This document shows positions 33,863 to 42,160 of a stretch of DNA of 64,000 bases, in pieces. The stretch is taken from assembly GCF_001662875.1 (NCBI RefSeq), contig NZ_JPVZ01000003.1:496001-560000 (forward strand). Reading direction: 5' to 3'. This stretch comes from Thalassospira tepidiphila MCCC 1A03514 (lineage in GTDB: Bacteria > Pseudomonadota > Alphaproteobacteria > Rhodospirillales > Thalassospiraceae). Under the pieces are notes generated by a model, which worked only from the letters and a program-made list of their open reading frames with translations, ran no database searches and was not told the origin of the DNA. Positions within the stretch are counted from its first letter, which is position 1. Every line of letters begins with the position of its first letter. A program made the position numbers and the translations under genes.

Positions 33863-35791
33863 ATGACCGATATTCTGCGCATCAAGGATCTGAAAGTTGA
33901 ATTCGTACTGCCGCACATGCGTGTCAAGGCTGTCGAAAATGTAAGCTTTCGTATCGGTGCGCAGGAAACCGTTGCACTGGTTGGTGAGTCCGGATCGGGC
34001 AAAAGCACCATTTCGCAGGCAATCATGGGCCTGTTGCCAAAGGTGGCCCAAGTCACCAAAGGGTCTATCATCTTTGCCGATCCGAAAAAGCCCGGAACCC
34101 GGGTGGATATCGCCATGCTGGATCGGTCTGGCTCTGATATGCGCGCCATTCGCGGTGGCCGGATTTCGATGATTTTCCAGGAACCTATGAGTTCCTTGTC
34201 GCCGCTCCATACAATCGGAGATCAGATATGCGAGGCCGTGAAACTTCATCGGAAGGTCGGATCGGCAGAGGCGCGTGAACTTGCCGTTGAAATGCTGACA
34301 CTGGTCGGCTTTCCGCAGCCCAAGCGTTCACTTAAAACTTATCCATTCGAACTTTCCGGTGGCCTGCGCCAGCGCGCAATGATTGCGATGGCACTGGTGT
34401 GTCGTCCGGCCTTGTTGATTGCGGATGAACCGACAACCGCGCTTGATGTAACCATTCAGGCGCAAATTCTGCGTCTGATCAAGGAAGTGCAGGCAGAATT
34501 GCAGATGTCGGTTCTGTTGATCACCCATGATCTTGGTGTGGTGGCCAACATGGCTGACCGGATGGTGGTGATCTATGACGGGCGGGTGGTCGAGGCTGGC
34601 AAAACCGATGATGTGTTCATCAATCCCGGCCATACCTATACACGGTCATTGCTGGCGGCGGTTCCGCACTTTGACATGGGACCGGACGAAAGGTTGCGTC
34701 CGCTGCGCGAGATCAAGCCGAAAACTGGCAGTTTGCTTGCCAGTGCAGGTGATGGCGATACACAACAAAATACATCTGACGTTCCGGTAACGTTGGCCCT
34801 GCATCCGACCATGGCCAGTGAGCCGGTTCTGGCAGTTCGCCATCTCAGCAAAAGCTTTACCACGCGCAAGGGTAACTGGATCAAATCCGAAGAGCGCCTT
34901 ATACCCGCAGTGTCCGACGTCTCACTGACAGTTAATCGTGGCGAATGCGTTGGTCTGGTGGGGGAAAGTGGTTGTGGCAAAACGACCCTTTCAAAACTGA
35001 TCATGCGCGCGATGAGCCCGGATGAAGGTTCCATTCTGTTTCGCGGTGAAAGCGGGCAGATGACTGAATTGACCGGGCTTGATGAAGATCAGCTCAATCC
35101 GTACCGAAAGCGGATACAATTTGTTTTTCAGGACCCGTTCGGATCGCTAAATCCGCGGATGACGGTTCAGGATATCATTACCGAACCCATGCTTATTCAC
35201 GGTGTCGGGGATAGTAACTATCGACAGAAAATGGTGCTGGAACTGATGGACCTGGTTGGTCTGGATCCGCGCTTTCTGAACCGGTATCCGCATAGTTTCT
35301 CAGGCGGGCAGCGCCAGCGCATCGGGATCGCACGCGCGCTTAGCCTGAAGCCGGATTTGTTGATTTTCGATGAGCCGACATCGGCACTGGATGTGTCGGT
35401 TCAGGCGCAAATACTTAATCTTTTAAAAGATTTGCAGCGCGATCTTAATTTGACCTATCTGTTCATTTCGCACAATCTTGCGGTCGTGGATTACGTTGCA
35501 GACAGGATTGCCGTGATGTGTGCCGGGCGGATTGTTGAGTCCGCACCACGCGAAGTGCTGTTTAAGAACCCGATGCATCCCTACACGCAGGCACTGCTGC
35601 ATGCCGTGCCGTTTGCCGATCTGGATCACCTGCTTGATTTCGACAAGATAATGGATGGCAAGGCATCTGATCCATCCCGGTGGCCAGCCCCGTTCACGAT
35701 CAACCAGACCAGCGAGCCCAAGATGATGCAGGTCGCAGAAGATCACTTTGTTCGTGCCGAACGTGCCGATTTTACGGAGATCGCCATATGA
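33863..35791 (+). CDS. Dpp/Opp-type ABC importer, fused double ATPase
   Basis: A 642-residue protein containing two complete nucleotide-binding domains. The first has [17 protein letters not shown] and [12 protein letters not shown]; the second has [17 protein letters not shown] and [12 protein letters not shown]. Each is followed by an oligopeptide-transporter C-terminal extension ([14 protein letters not shown] and [15 protein letters not shown]). Such fusions replace the separate DppD and DppF. The ATG at 33863 is 1 base after the preceding stop, and the TGA overlaps the binding-protein ATG. Related systems import peptides, nickel or oligosaccharides; the cargo is not readable here. Confidence 0.92.
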   Translation: MTDILRIKDLKVEFVLPHMRVKAVENVSFRIGAQETVALVGESGSGKSTISQAIMGLLPKVAQVTKGSIIFADPKKPGTRVDIAMLDRSGSDMRAIRGGRISMIFQEPMSSLSPLHTIGDQICEAVKLHRKVGSAEARELAVEMLTLVGFPQPKRSLKTYPFELSGGLRQRAMIAMALVCRPALLIADEPTTALDVTIQAQILRLIKEVQAELQMSVLLITHDLGVVANMADRMVVIYDGRVVEAGKTDDVFINPGHTYTRSLLAAVPHFDMGPDERLRPLREIKPKTGSLLASAGDGDTQQNTSDVPVTLALHPTMASEPVLAVRHLSKSFTTRKGNWIKSEERLIPAVSDVSLTVNRGECVGLVGESGCGKTTLSKLIMRAMSPDEGSILFRGESGQMTELTGLDEDQLNPYRKRIQFVFQDPFGSLNPRMTVQDIITEPMLIHGVGDSNYRQKMVLELMDLVGLDPRFLNRYPHSFSGGQRQRIGIARALSLKPDLLIFDEPTSALDVSVQAQILNLLKDLQRDLNLTYLFISHNLAVVDYVADRIAVMCAGRIVESAPREVLFKNPMHPYTQALLHAVPFADLDHLLDFDKIMDGKASDPSRWPAPFTINQTSEPKMMQVAEDHFVRAERADFTEIAI

Positions 35792-37719
35792 TCAGTGTTT
35801 TAAACCCGTCGATGTCTAGAATTCATCGTGCCTTTTCCGGCCTTGTGATGACGACAGGTTTTCTGGCGGCAAGTGTCTTGGTCGCACCGGCGCACGCAGA
35901 AGTCCCTTATTTCGAGGATGCGGTTGCAAGCGGGTCTTTGCCGGCAATGAACGACCGCCTGCCAGAACATCCGCATGTGATTGACTTTGCGGGTGAGGGT
36001 AAGGAAATCGGCAAATATGGTGGGGAATTTGTCACCATCATGGGGCGGTCCAAAGATATCCGTATGGCGGTTGTCTATGGCTATGCCCGCCTGATCGGCT
36101 ATGATCAGGACCTCAACCTTCGTCCAGATATCCTTGAAGCGCTCGATGTGAACGAAGAAGGCAATGTCTTCACATTGCATATCCGCAAAGGTCACAAATG
36201 GTCGGATGGCGAGCCGTTCACGGCCGAGGATTTCCGTTATTACTGGGAAGATATCGTCAATAATGACGAACTGTTTCCGGTCGGACCGCCGCGTTTCCTG
36301 TTTGTCGGGAATGAACCGGCAACCTTTGAAATTCTTGACGAATATACCGTTCGCTACAGCTGGTCACAGCCAAACCCGTTTTTCCTGGCCGAACTGGCCG
36401 CAACCCGCCCGCCATTTATTTATCGTCCGGCGCACTACCTGAAACAGTTCCACGAGAATTATCGCGATGCGGACGAACTTCAGGCGATGGTTGAAGAACG
36501 CGGTCTGCGTAGCTGGGCTGTGTTGCATACTGACATTGATCGTCCCTACAAGCTTTCCAACATTCATCGCCCGTCGCTGGAGCCATGGCTGATCACGACA
36601 GAGGAGCCGTCTGATCGCTTTGTCTTCGTACGTAACCCGTATTATCACCGCGTTGATCCGGAAGGTAACCAGCTTCCTTACATCGACCGGATGATCTTTA
36701 ATATTTCGAACGCAAAACTGGTCCCGGCCAAAGTCGGCGCGGGCGAGGTCGATCTGCAAAGCAGAATCCTCTCGCTTAAGGACTACACGTTCCTGAAGCA
36801 ATCCGAAGCCAACCAGAACTATGATGTGCGTCTTTGGGATGTCGGGGCCGGGGCTTATGCCGCATTGTATCCCAACCTGACTTGCAGCGATCCGGTCTGG
36901 CGCGAAGTTCTGCGTGATGTCCGTTTCCGCCGTGCGCTGTCGTTGGCGATCAACCGCACCGAAATTAACCGGGTCATGTTCTTTGGTCTGGCGCAACCGA
37001 CCAACAATACCGTCTTGCCAAAAAGCCCGTTATTCAAGCCGGAATATCGCGAAAGCTACACCGATTTCGACGTCAAGGCTGCCAACCAACTGCTTGATGC
37101 AATGGGGCTGGATGAGCGCAATGGCGAAGGTATCCGTCTTTTGCCAGATGGACGCCCGATGGAAATCATTGTCGAGACGTCCGGGGAAAACCCCGAACAT
37201 GACGACATGCTTGAACTGGTTGGCGACAGTTGGCGTCAGGTTGGCATCAAGCTGTTCGTCAAGGGCCTGCAGCGCGAAGTGATGCGTAACCGTGCCTATA
37301 CCGGCGAGACGATCATGTCGATTTTCAACGGTGTTGATAACGGCTTGGCAACGCCCAACACTGCCCCTGACGAATTTGTTCCTGTTCTGCAAGACAGCCT
37401 GCAATGGCCGAAATGGGGGCAGTATTATCAAACGGACGGCGAGGCGGGCGAAGCACCCGATATGCCAGCCGCCAAGGAATTGATGGAACAGTATCGCAAG
37501 TGGCAAACCAGCAATGAAGCGGGCCAGAAACAAGCATGGCAGGCCATTCTCGATATCAATTCGGAAAACATGTTCTCCATCGGTTTGATCGGCAACGTGC
37601 CGCAACCGGTCGTTATCGACAAGGACATGCGCAACGTGCCCGAAAAAGGCATCCATAGCTGGGAGCCGGGCGCGTTCTTTGGGATTTATCGTCCTGATAC
37701 CTTCTGGTGGGATCGGTAA
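35788..37719 (+). CDS. Dpp/Opp-type ABC importer, periplasmic binding protein (family 5)
   Basis: A 643-residue extracellular solute-binding protein with a signal peptide cut after APAHA (about residue 37). Family 5 motifs include LHIRKGHKWSDGEPFTAEDFRYYWED and the C-terminal PETFWW-like RPDTFWWDR. The length is at the upper end of the family, resembling members that bind larger ligands such as oligosaccharides or long peptides more than dipeptides. The ATG overlaps the ATPase stop. The gene is followed by a stable hairpin before the permeases, a usual way to make the binding protein in excess. Confidence 0.9.
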   Translation: MISVLNPSMSRIHRAFSGLVMTTGFLAASVLVAPAHAEVPYFEDAVASGSLPAMNDRLPEHPHVIDFAGEGKEIGKYGGEFVTIMGRSKDIRMAVVYGYARLIGYDQDLNLRPDILEALDVNEEGNVFTLHIRKGHKWSDGEPFTAEDFRYYWEDIVNNDELFPVGPPRFLFVGNEPATFEILDEYTVRYSWSQPNPFFLAELAATRPPFIYRPAHYLKQFHENYRDADELQAMVEERGLRSWAVLHTDIDRPYKLSNIHRPSLEPWLITTEEPSDRFVFVRNPYYHRVDPEGNQLPYIDRMIFNISNAKLVPAKVGAGEVDLQSRILSLKDYTFLKQSEANQNYDVRLWDVGAGAYAALYPNLTCSDPVWREVLRDVRFRRALSLAINRTEINRVMFFGLAQPTNNTVLPKSPLFKPEYRESYTDFDVKAANQLLDAMGLDERNGEGIRLLPDGRPMEIIVETSGENPEHDDMLELVGDSWRQVGIKLFVKGLQREVMRNRAYTGETIMSIFNGVDNGLATPNTAPDEFVPVLQDSLQWPKWGQYYQTDGEAGEAPDMPAAKELMEQYRKWQTSNEAGQKQAWQAILDINSENMFSIGLIGNVPQPVVIDKDMRNVPEKGIHSWEPGAFFGIYRPDTFWWDR

Positions 37720-37737
37720 TCTTTTAACTAAAAACGT

Positions 37738-37774
37738 GTTGTTTCGCGCCGTTGAGGGAATGGCGTGAAACAAC
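37738..37774 (+). repeat. Intercistronic hairpin between binding protein and permease genes
   Basis: GTTGTTTCGCGCC and GGCGTGAAACAAC form a 13-bp stem (one G-U pair in RNA) with an 11-base loop. There is no T-run, so it is more likely an mRNA-stabilising or attenuating element than a terminator. It starts 18 bases after the binding-protein stop. Confidence 0.6.
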
Positions 37775-37795
37775 CTCGGGGGAGCAACAGCGCCG

Positions 37796-38794
37796 ATGCT
37801 GACTTATCTGGCAAGACGGCTTTTCGTGATGATACCCACGCTGTTTATGATCAGCGTGCTGGTGTTTGTCATCATTCAGCTGCCGCCCGGCGACTTTCTG
37901 ACCACGTATCTCAACGAACTTCAAGCCCAGGGCGAGGCGGTTGACCCGGCAAAGATCGAGTTTCTTAAACGCCAGTATGGTCTTGATCAGCCGATCTATA
38001 TTCAATACGCCGAATGGGCCTGGGGACTGTTGCAAGGCGATCTCGGATTCTCGTTTGAATATAACCTGCCTGTGAGTGACGTGGTTGGTGATCGGCTTTG
38101 GCTGTCGCTGGTACTGAATTTCAGCACGATCATCTTCATCTATATCGTCAGCTTCCCCATCGGGATCTATTCAGCAACCCGTCAATATAGTTGGGGTGAC
38201 TACGGGTTCACCTTGTTGGGCTTCCTTGGGCTTGCCATGCCCAATTTCCTGTTTGCCCTGATCCTGCTTTATTACGCAAACGTCGTTTTCGGAACGTCGA
38301 TCGGTGGTCTGATGGATCCGGAATACATCAATCAAGGCTGGTCCTTGGCCAAGATGATGTCGGTCGTTGAACATCTTTGGGCACCGGTCGTGGTGATCGG
38401 GACGTCCGGGACAGCCGCCATGATCCGCCGTCTTCGCGCCAACCTGCTTGATGAACTGGGCAAGCAATATGTGGTCACAGCCCATGCCAAGGGGCTGTCA
38501 CCAACCAAGGTACTGTTCAAGTATCCTTTGCGCATGGCGCTTAACCCGTTTATCGCCGATATCGGTAACATCCTGCCGCAGGTGGTATCGGGCTCCGTTC
38601 TGGTGTCGGTGGTGATGTCATTGCCGACCACGGGGCCAATGTTGCTTACGGCATTGCAAAGTCAGGATATGTATCTGGCTGGTTCATTCCTGATGTTTTT
38701 GGCCCTTTTGACGGTTGTCGGCATGTTTGTATCCGATGTTCTGCTTGCCTGGCTTGACCCGCGCATTCGTCTGCAGGGAGGGGTCGGCAATTGA
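37796..38794 (+). CDS. Dpp/Opp-type ABC importer, permease 1 (DppB-like)
   Basis: A 332-residue inner-membrane protein with about six helices. The N-terminus MLTYLARRLFVMIPTLFMI and the segment LKRQYGLDQPIYIQYAEWAWGLLQGDLGFSF are characteristic of DppB/OppB proteins. The ATPase-contact loop is AHAKGLSPTKVLFKYPLRMALNPFI, read in its conserved Gly context. The ATG has GGGGGAG about 11 bases upstream. Its stop overlaps the start of the next gene. Confidence 0.92.
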   Translation: MLTYLARRLFVMIPTLFMISVLVFVIIQLPPGDFLTTYLNELQAQGEAVDPAKIEFLKRQYGLDQPIYIQYAEWAWGLLQGDLGFSFEYNLPVSDVVGDRLWLSLVLNFSTIIFIYIVSFPIGIYSATRQYSWGDYGFTLLGFLGLAMPNFLFALILLYYANVVFGTSIGGLMDPEYINQGWSLAKMMSVVEHLWAPVVVIGTSGTAAMIRRLRANLLDELGKQYVVTAHAKGLSPTKVLFKYPLRMALNPFIADIGNILPQVVSGSVLVSVVMSLPTTGPMLLTALQSQDMYLAGSFLMFLALLTVVGMFVSDVLLAWLDPRIRLQGGVGN

Positions 38795-39960
38795 GTAAGG
38801 AAACCGAAAAGCGCAACGAACATTTTGTTGATTCAGCACCGTTTGATCCCTGGGATCGCGAGGAACTGACGCCAGAGCAGGAAAAGTATTTCCTTGCCTC
38901 GCAGTGGCAATTGATGTGGTGGCGGTTGAAACGGCACCGGCTGGCGTATTTTTCATTGATTGTTCTGGCGATCATGTACGCGTCGGTCTTTATCGTCGAG
39001 TTCATTGCACCCTATGCGCAGGAAACCCGTAATTCGGAATATATCCATCACCCTCCGCAGGGTATTCACCTGTTCCATGACGGCGAATTTGTCGGGCCAT
39101 TTACCTATGGCACCGATTTCTCGGTCAATATGGAAACACTCAAACCGACTTATACGGTCAATCCGGACCGGATAGAGCCATTGCGCTTTTTCTGTTCGGG
39201 GGATGAGTATGAGTTCTGGGGCATGATCGATATGGACTTCCATTTCGTCTGCCCATCAGAAGACGGTACGCTGTTCATGTTCGGCACCGACAGGCTTGGT
39301 CGGGACATGTTGTCACGCATGATCTATGGCGCGCGGGTTTCGCTGACCATTGGTCTGGTGGGCATTTCCGTCAGTTTCCTTCTTGGTATCCTGATCGGCG
39401 GGGCGGCCGGGTATTACGGTGGCTGGGTGGATTCAACAGCCCAGCGTGCGATTGAAGTCATTCGGTCCTTGCCGGAAATTCCGCTTTGGATGGCGCTATC
39501 GGCCGCGCTGCCCGTGACCTGGAGCCCCATCTTGATTTACTTCGGGATCACGATCATTCTTGGTCTGATTGACTGGACGGGGCTTGCCCGCGCGGTGCGA
39601 TCAAAATTGCTGGCGCTTCGTGAAGAGGACTATGCACTGGCCGCCCGTCTGATGGGGGCGAAGCCAAAGCGGATTATTGCGCGTCATTTGCTGCCGAACT
39701 TTGCCAGCCACCTGATCGCCTCGGTGACGCTGTCGATCCCGAACATGATCCTTGGTGAAACCGCGCTGAGCTTCCTTGGGCTTGGCCTGCGCGCGCCGGT
39801 GACCAGTTGGGGCGTGTTGCTCAATGAAGCGCAAAACATCAATGCGGTCGCGGTTTATCCCTGGCTGATGTTGCCGGTTGTCCCGGTTGTTGTCGTGGTG
39901 CTCGCCTTTAACTTCCTGGGCGATGGCCTGCGGGATGCGGCGGATCCTTACAAGAACTGA
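38791..39960 (+). CDS. Dpp/Opp-type ABC importer, permease 2 (DppC-like)
   Basis: A 389-residue inner-membrane protein, longer than DppC (about 300) because of an extra N-terminal cytoplasmic segment of about 50 residues and a larger periplasmic loop after the first helix. FGTDRLGRDMLSRMIYGARVSL and the loop LMGAKPKRIIARHLLPN are DppC/OppC signatures. The start is TTG at 38791, overlapping the previous stop, with GGAGGGG 6 bases upstream. It ends the 13-kb unit and is followed by a terminator. Confidence 0.9.
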   Translation: MSKETEKRNEHFVDSAPFDPWDREELTPEQEKYFLASQWQLMWWRLKRHRLAYFSLIVLAIMYASVFIVEFIAPYAQETRNSEYIHHPPQGIHLFHDGEFVGPFTYGTDFSVNMETLKPTYTVNPDRIEPLRFFCSGDEYEFWGMIDMDFHFVCPSEDGTLFMFGTDRLGRDMLSRMIYGARVSLTIGLVGISVSFLLGILIGGAAGYYGGWVDSTAQRAIEVIRSLPEIPLWMALSAALPVTWSPILIYFGITIILGLIDWTGLARAVRSKLLALREEDYALAARLMGAKPKRIIARHLLPNFASHLIASVTLSIPNMILGETALSFLGLGLRAPVTSWGVLLNEAQNINAVAVYPWLMLPVVPVVVVVLAFNFLGDGLRDAADPYKN

Positions 39961-39969
39961 CCTATCATT

Positions 39970-40022
39970 GCACCAAACAAAAAAAGTTCAGCCTCAGTGG
40001 GCTGCCCTTTGTTTTTTGGTGC
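39970..40022. terminator. Bidirectional terminator between the ABC operon and the methyltransferase gene
   Basis: The outer arms GCACCAAA and TTTGGTGC flank an inner hairpin CAGCC-TCAGTG-GGCTG, with A-rich sequence on the left and T-rich sequence on the right. Both sides can therefore give a U-tract in their own direction. It is placed between two converging genes. Confidence 0.7.
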
Positions 40023-40029
40023 CCGCTCC

Positions 40030-40887
40030 CTAGCGCTTGCGTAGCCACAGACTTGTTTCATGCGCGCCTTCGGGAAGGTGGATGCCGTTGGCTATGGATT
40101 GGTCGACCTCATCGCGCATGCGGGTCGTGGCATATGCACTTGACCACATGATTTCAAACCCGCCGCCAGCCAGAAGGGCTGCGACCCCTTGTTGTTCGTT
40201 ATATCCGCGCCATTGCCAGATTTCAGGATAGTCATCGGGCAGGGTGATGTCGTGGATATGAATGATTGCCCCGCTTGGCAGGGTCGGGATGACCGATGAA
40301 AACAGCAGATCGACATCTGTGCCGGGCATCAGGATGTGACTTGAATCGATCGACAGGAAATCTGCACCGGTCAGGGTTTTGAAAACCGATGGGTCGGCCT
40401 TTTGCACGATGGTGCGCTCGACTGTGATCGGTAGCTTTGCGATATCAGCGCGTGGCGCCGGATCAATCGCATGAAAAGCCGTATCCAGTTCGCCGTCCTT
40501 GATCGCCCGGTAATAAAACCGTGTCGAATGGCCCGATCCGATTTCAATGATCCGGTCCGGGCGAAATTCGCGGGTAAAGACATAGGCCATCATGCCATCA
40601 AGGCGCGGAAACCAGCTTTGTTGCCAGCGGGGATTCGGCGGGGTGGCATTGCCGAAGCTGGCAAACGCTTCGTGATAATTGGCGGCTTTGGTCAGCCACG
40701 CCTTCATGGTGGGGGCGGCCGTATCCATCATGATTTCGATTGCCGGGTAGCTCGGGCGACCAACAGCTTTTGCCGTCTCGCTGGCATAGCGGTAAGGAAT
40801 GAAATAGCCAGCAGGCTCGGCGCCAATCAGTGTTTTCAAACCAAGTTTCAAGCGGCGCATTCTGAGAGAGAACGGCATCGAGGTCAT
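40030..40887 (-). CDS. Class I SAM-dependent methyltransferase
   Basis: A 285-residue protein with the SAM-binding motif RIIEIGSGHST at residues 112-122 and the acidic post-motif AIDPAPR. LSIDSSHI and HIHDITLPDDYPEIW fit the Methyltransf_24-like group, whose members often act on sugars or small acceptors. The C-terminus WLRKR ends the domain with no extra module. It is the last gene of the minus-strand unit (dusA-mnmC-MFS-this gene), 58 bp after the MFS gene. Substrate unknown. Confidence 0.8.
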   Translation of the reverse strand: MTSMPFSLRMRRLKLGLKTLIGAEPAGYFIPYRYASETAKAVGRPSYPAIEIMMDTAAPTMKAWLTKAANYHEAFASFGNATPPNPRWQQSWFPRLDGMMAYVFTREFRPDRIIEIGSGHSTRFYYRAIKDGELDTAFHAIDPAPRADIAKLPITVERTIVQKADPSVFKTLTGADFLSIDSSHILMPGTDVDLLFSSVIPTLPSGAIIHIHDITLPDDYPEIWQWRGYNEQQGVAALLAGGGFEIMWSSAYATTRMRDEVDQSIANGIHLPEGAHETSLWLRKR

Positions 40888-40945
40888 ATCAAAGGCCCCT
40901 TTGAGTTCAAAATTATTGTGTTTCTATCGGTGCCGGTAAGTTTAA

Positions 40946-42160
40946 TCAGTTGCAAAAGGTCTGATCCTCTCCGCGCCAGGTTCGCGTCAGCACAATCGCA
41001 AACGCCATCGAAATCGCCGAAAATACCGCCATCAGGTAATAGACCTGCGATCCGAACTGCTCATACAGCGGGCCGGAAATCCAGATGCTGCTGCCAAGGA
41101 AGACGCCCATGGACAGTGTTGCCATCAGGCTTTGTGCCGAGGTTGCAAGTTGTTGGGGTATGGCGCGGGCGATAAAACTGACGGCGGCCAAATGTGTGAT
41201 CCCGAATGTCATCGCATGAAGGGGTTGAACCAAAATAATCAACCATAGATTGTCTGTTGTGCCCAGTACAATCCAGCGTAAAATTCCCGATCCCGCACCA
41301 ATCGCAAACAAAATACCCGGATGGCGACCACGGACAAACCGCCCGGCGACAGCAAACAGAACGATCTCGGCAATCACACCAATTGACCAGAAAACGCCAA
41401 TCATCTCATGCGAGTAACCAGCGGATTCCCAGTGGACGGAGGCAAAGGCGTAGTAGGTGCCATGAGCACCCTGGGCAAATCCGATGCAGGCGAGATAGAT
41501 CAGGAAAACCGGTTTACGCAGCAGATACATCAGCGAAGAACCGGACCTGAGCGGGCGATCTGTCTGCGGGTCGGGCATACGGGTGGTAATCGCAAAATTC
41601 ACGATGCCCGCAACAAACAGCATCCAGACGATCCATTCCGTAGATGTTCCATCCAGTACCCAGCCAGCCCCATAGGACGCCAGAATGAAGGCAAGCGATC
41701 CCCACAGCCGCACCCGACCATAATCAAGTTCACGCGCCTTGCATTCATGCACCGTAATGGTCGTGCCAAGCGGCAGCAGCGGCGAGAAGGTAAAGCCGAT
41801 CACGACGGAAAGGGCGGCAAGCCACCAGAAATCGCTCGAGATCGGGAAGGCCAGAATGGATAAAACATAGATCCCGGCAAGCCACATCATCGGTGTTTTT
41901 CGATTGCCGGTGCGATCAGCGCGTTGGGCAATCAACGGATCGGCAAAGACACGCACCCAGTTCGGCAGCGAAAGCAGTATGCCAATCTCGGCCGCCGATA
42001 ATCCCTGGGACTTCAACCAGACCGGCCAATAGGGCAGAAAAACACCCTGAATCAGAAACAGTCCGGAAAAGAACAACGCCAGCGTTGCTGCCGTTTTCAT
42101 CCGGTCCGGATCGGTGGTCGGTGATGGTTTCGATGATGGTGTGGCGTTTGGCGTGTTCAT
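40946..42160 (-). CDS. MFS transporter of the phenylpropionate permease-like (HcaT) type
   Basis: A 404-residue major facilitator protein with about twelve hydrophobic helices. The N-terminal half has the family segment FLIQGVFLPYWPVWLKSQGLSAAEIGILLS and PLIAQRADRTGNRK (motif A-like loop between helices 2 and 3). It belongs to the MFS_1-like/nucleoside-proton symporter-type branch that includes HcaT. The ATG at 42160 overlaps the mnmC stop (ATGA), giving a normal 12-helix protein; the longer open frame adds an unlikely 32-residue leader. Substrate unknown. Confidence 0.85.
   Translation of the reverse strand: MNTPNATPSSKPSPTTDPDRMKTAATLALFFSGLFLIQGVFLPYWPVWLKSQGLSAAEIGILLSLPNWVRVFADPLIAQRADRTGNRKTPMMWLAGIYVLSILAFPISSDFWWLAALSVVIGFTFSPLLPLGTTITVHECKARELDYGRVRLWGSLAFILASYGAGWVLDGTSTEWIVWMLFVAGIVNFAITTRMPDPQTDRPLRSGSSLMYLLRKPVFLIYLACIGFAQGAHGTYYAFASVHWESAGYSHEMIGVFWSIGVIAEIVLFAVAGRFVRGRHPGILFAIGAGSGILRWIVLGTTDNLWLIILVQPLHAMTFGITHLAAVSFIARAIPQQLATSAQSLMATLSMGVFLGSSIWISGPLYEQFGSQVYYLMAVFSAISMAFAIVLTRTWRGEDQTFCN

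Noticed and set aside
33863-35791. Fusion of two ATPase domains as a missed frameshift or gene-caller error
   Set aside because: The frame is continuous with a natural linker, and fused double ATPases are common in Dpp/Opp-type systems.
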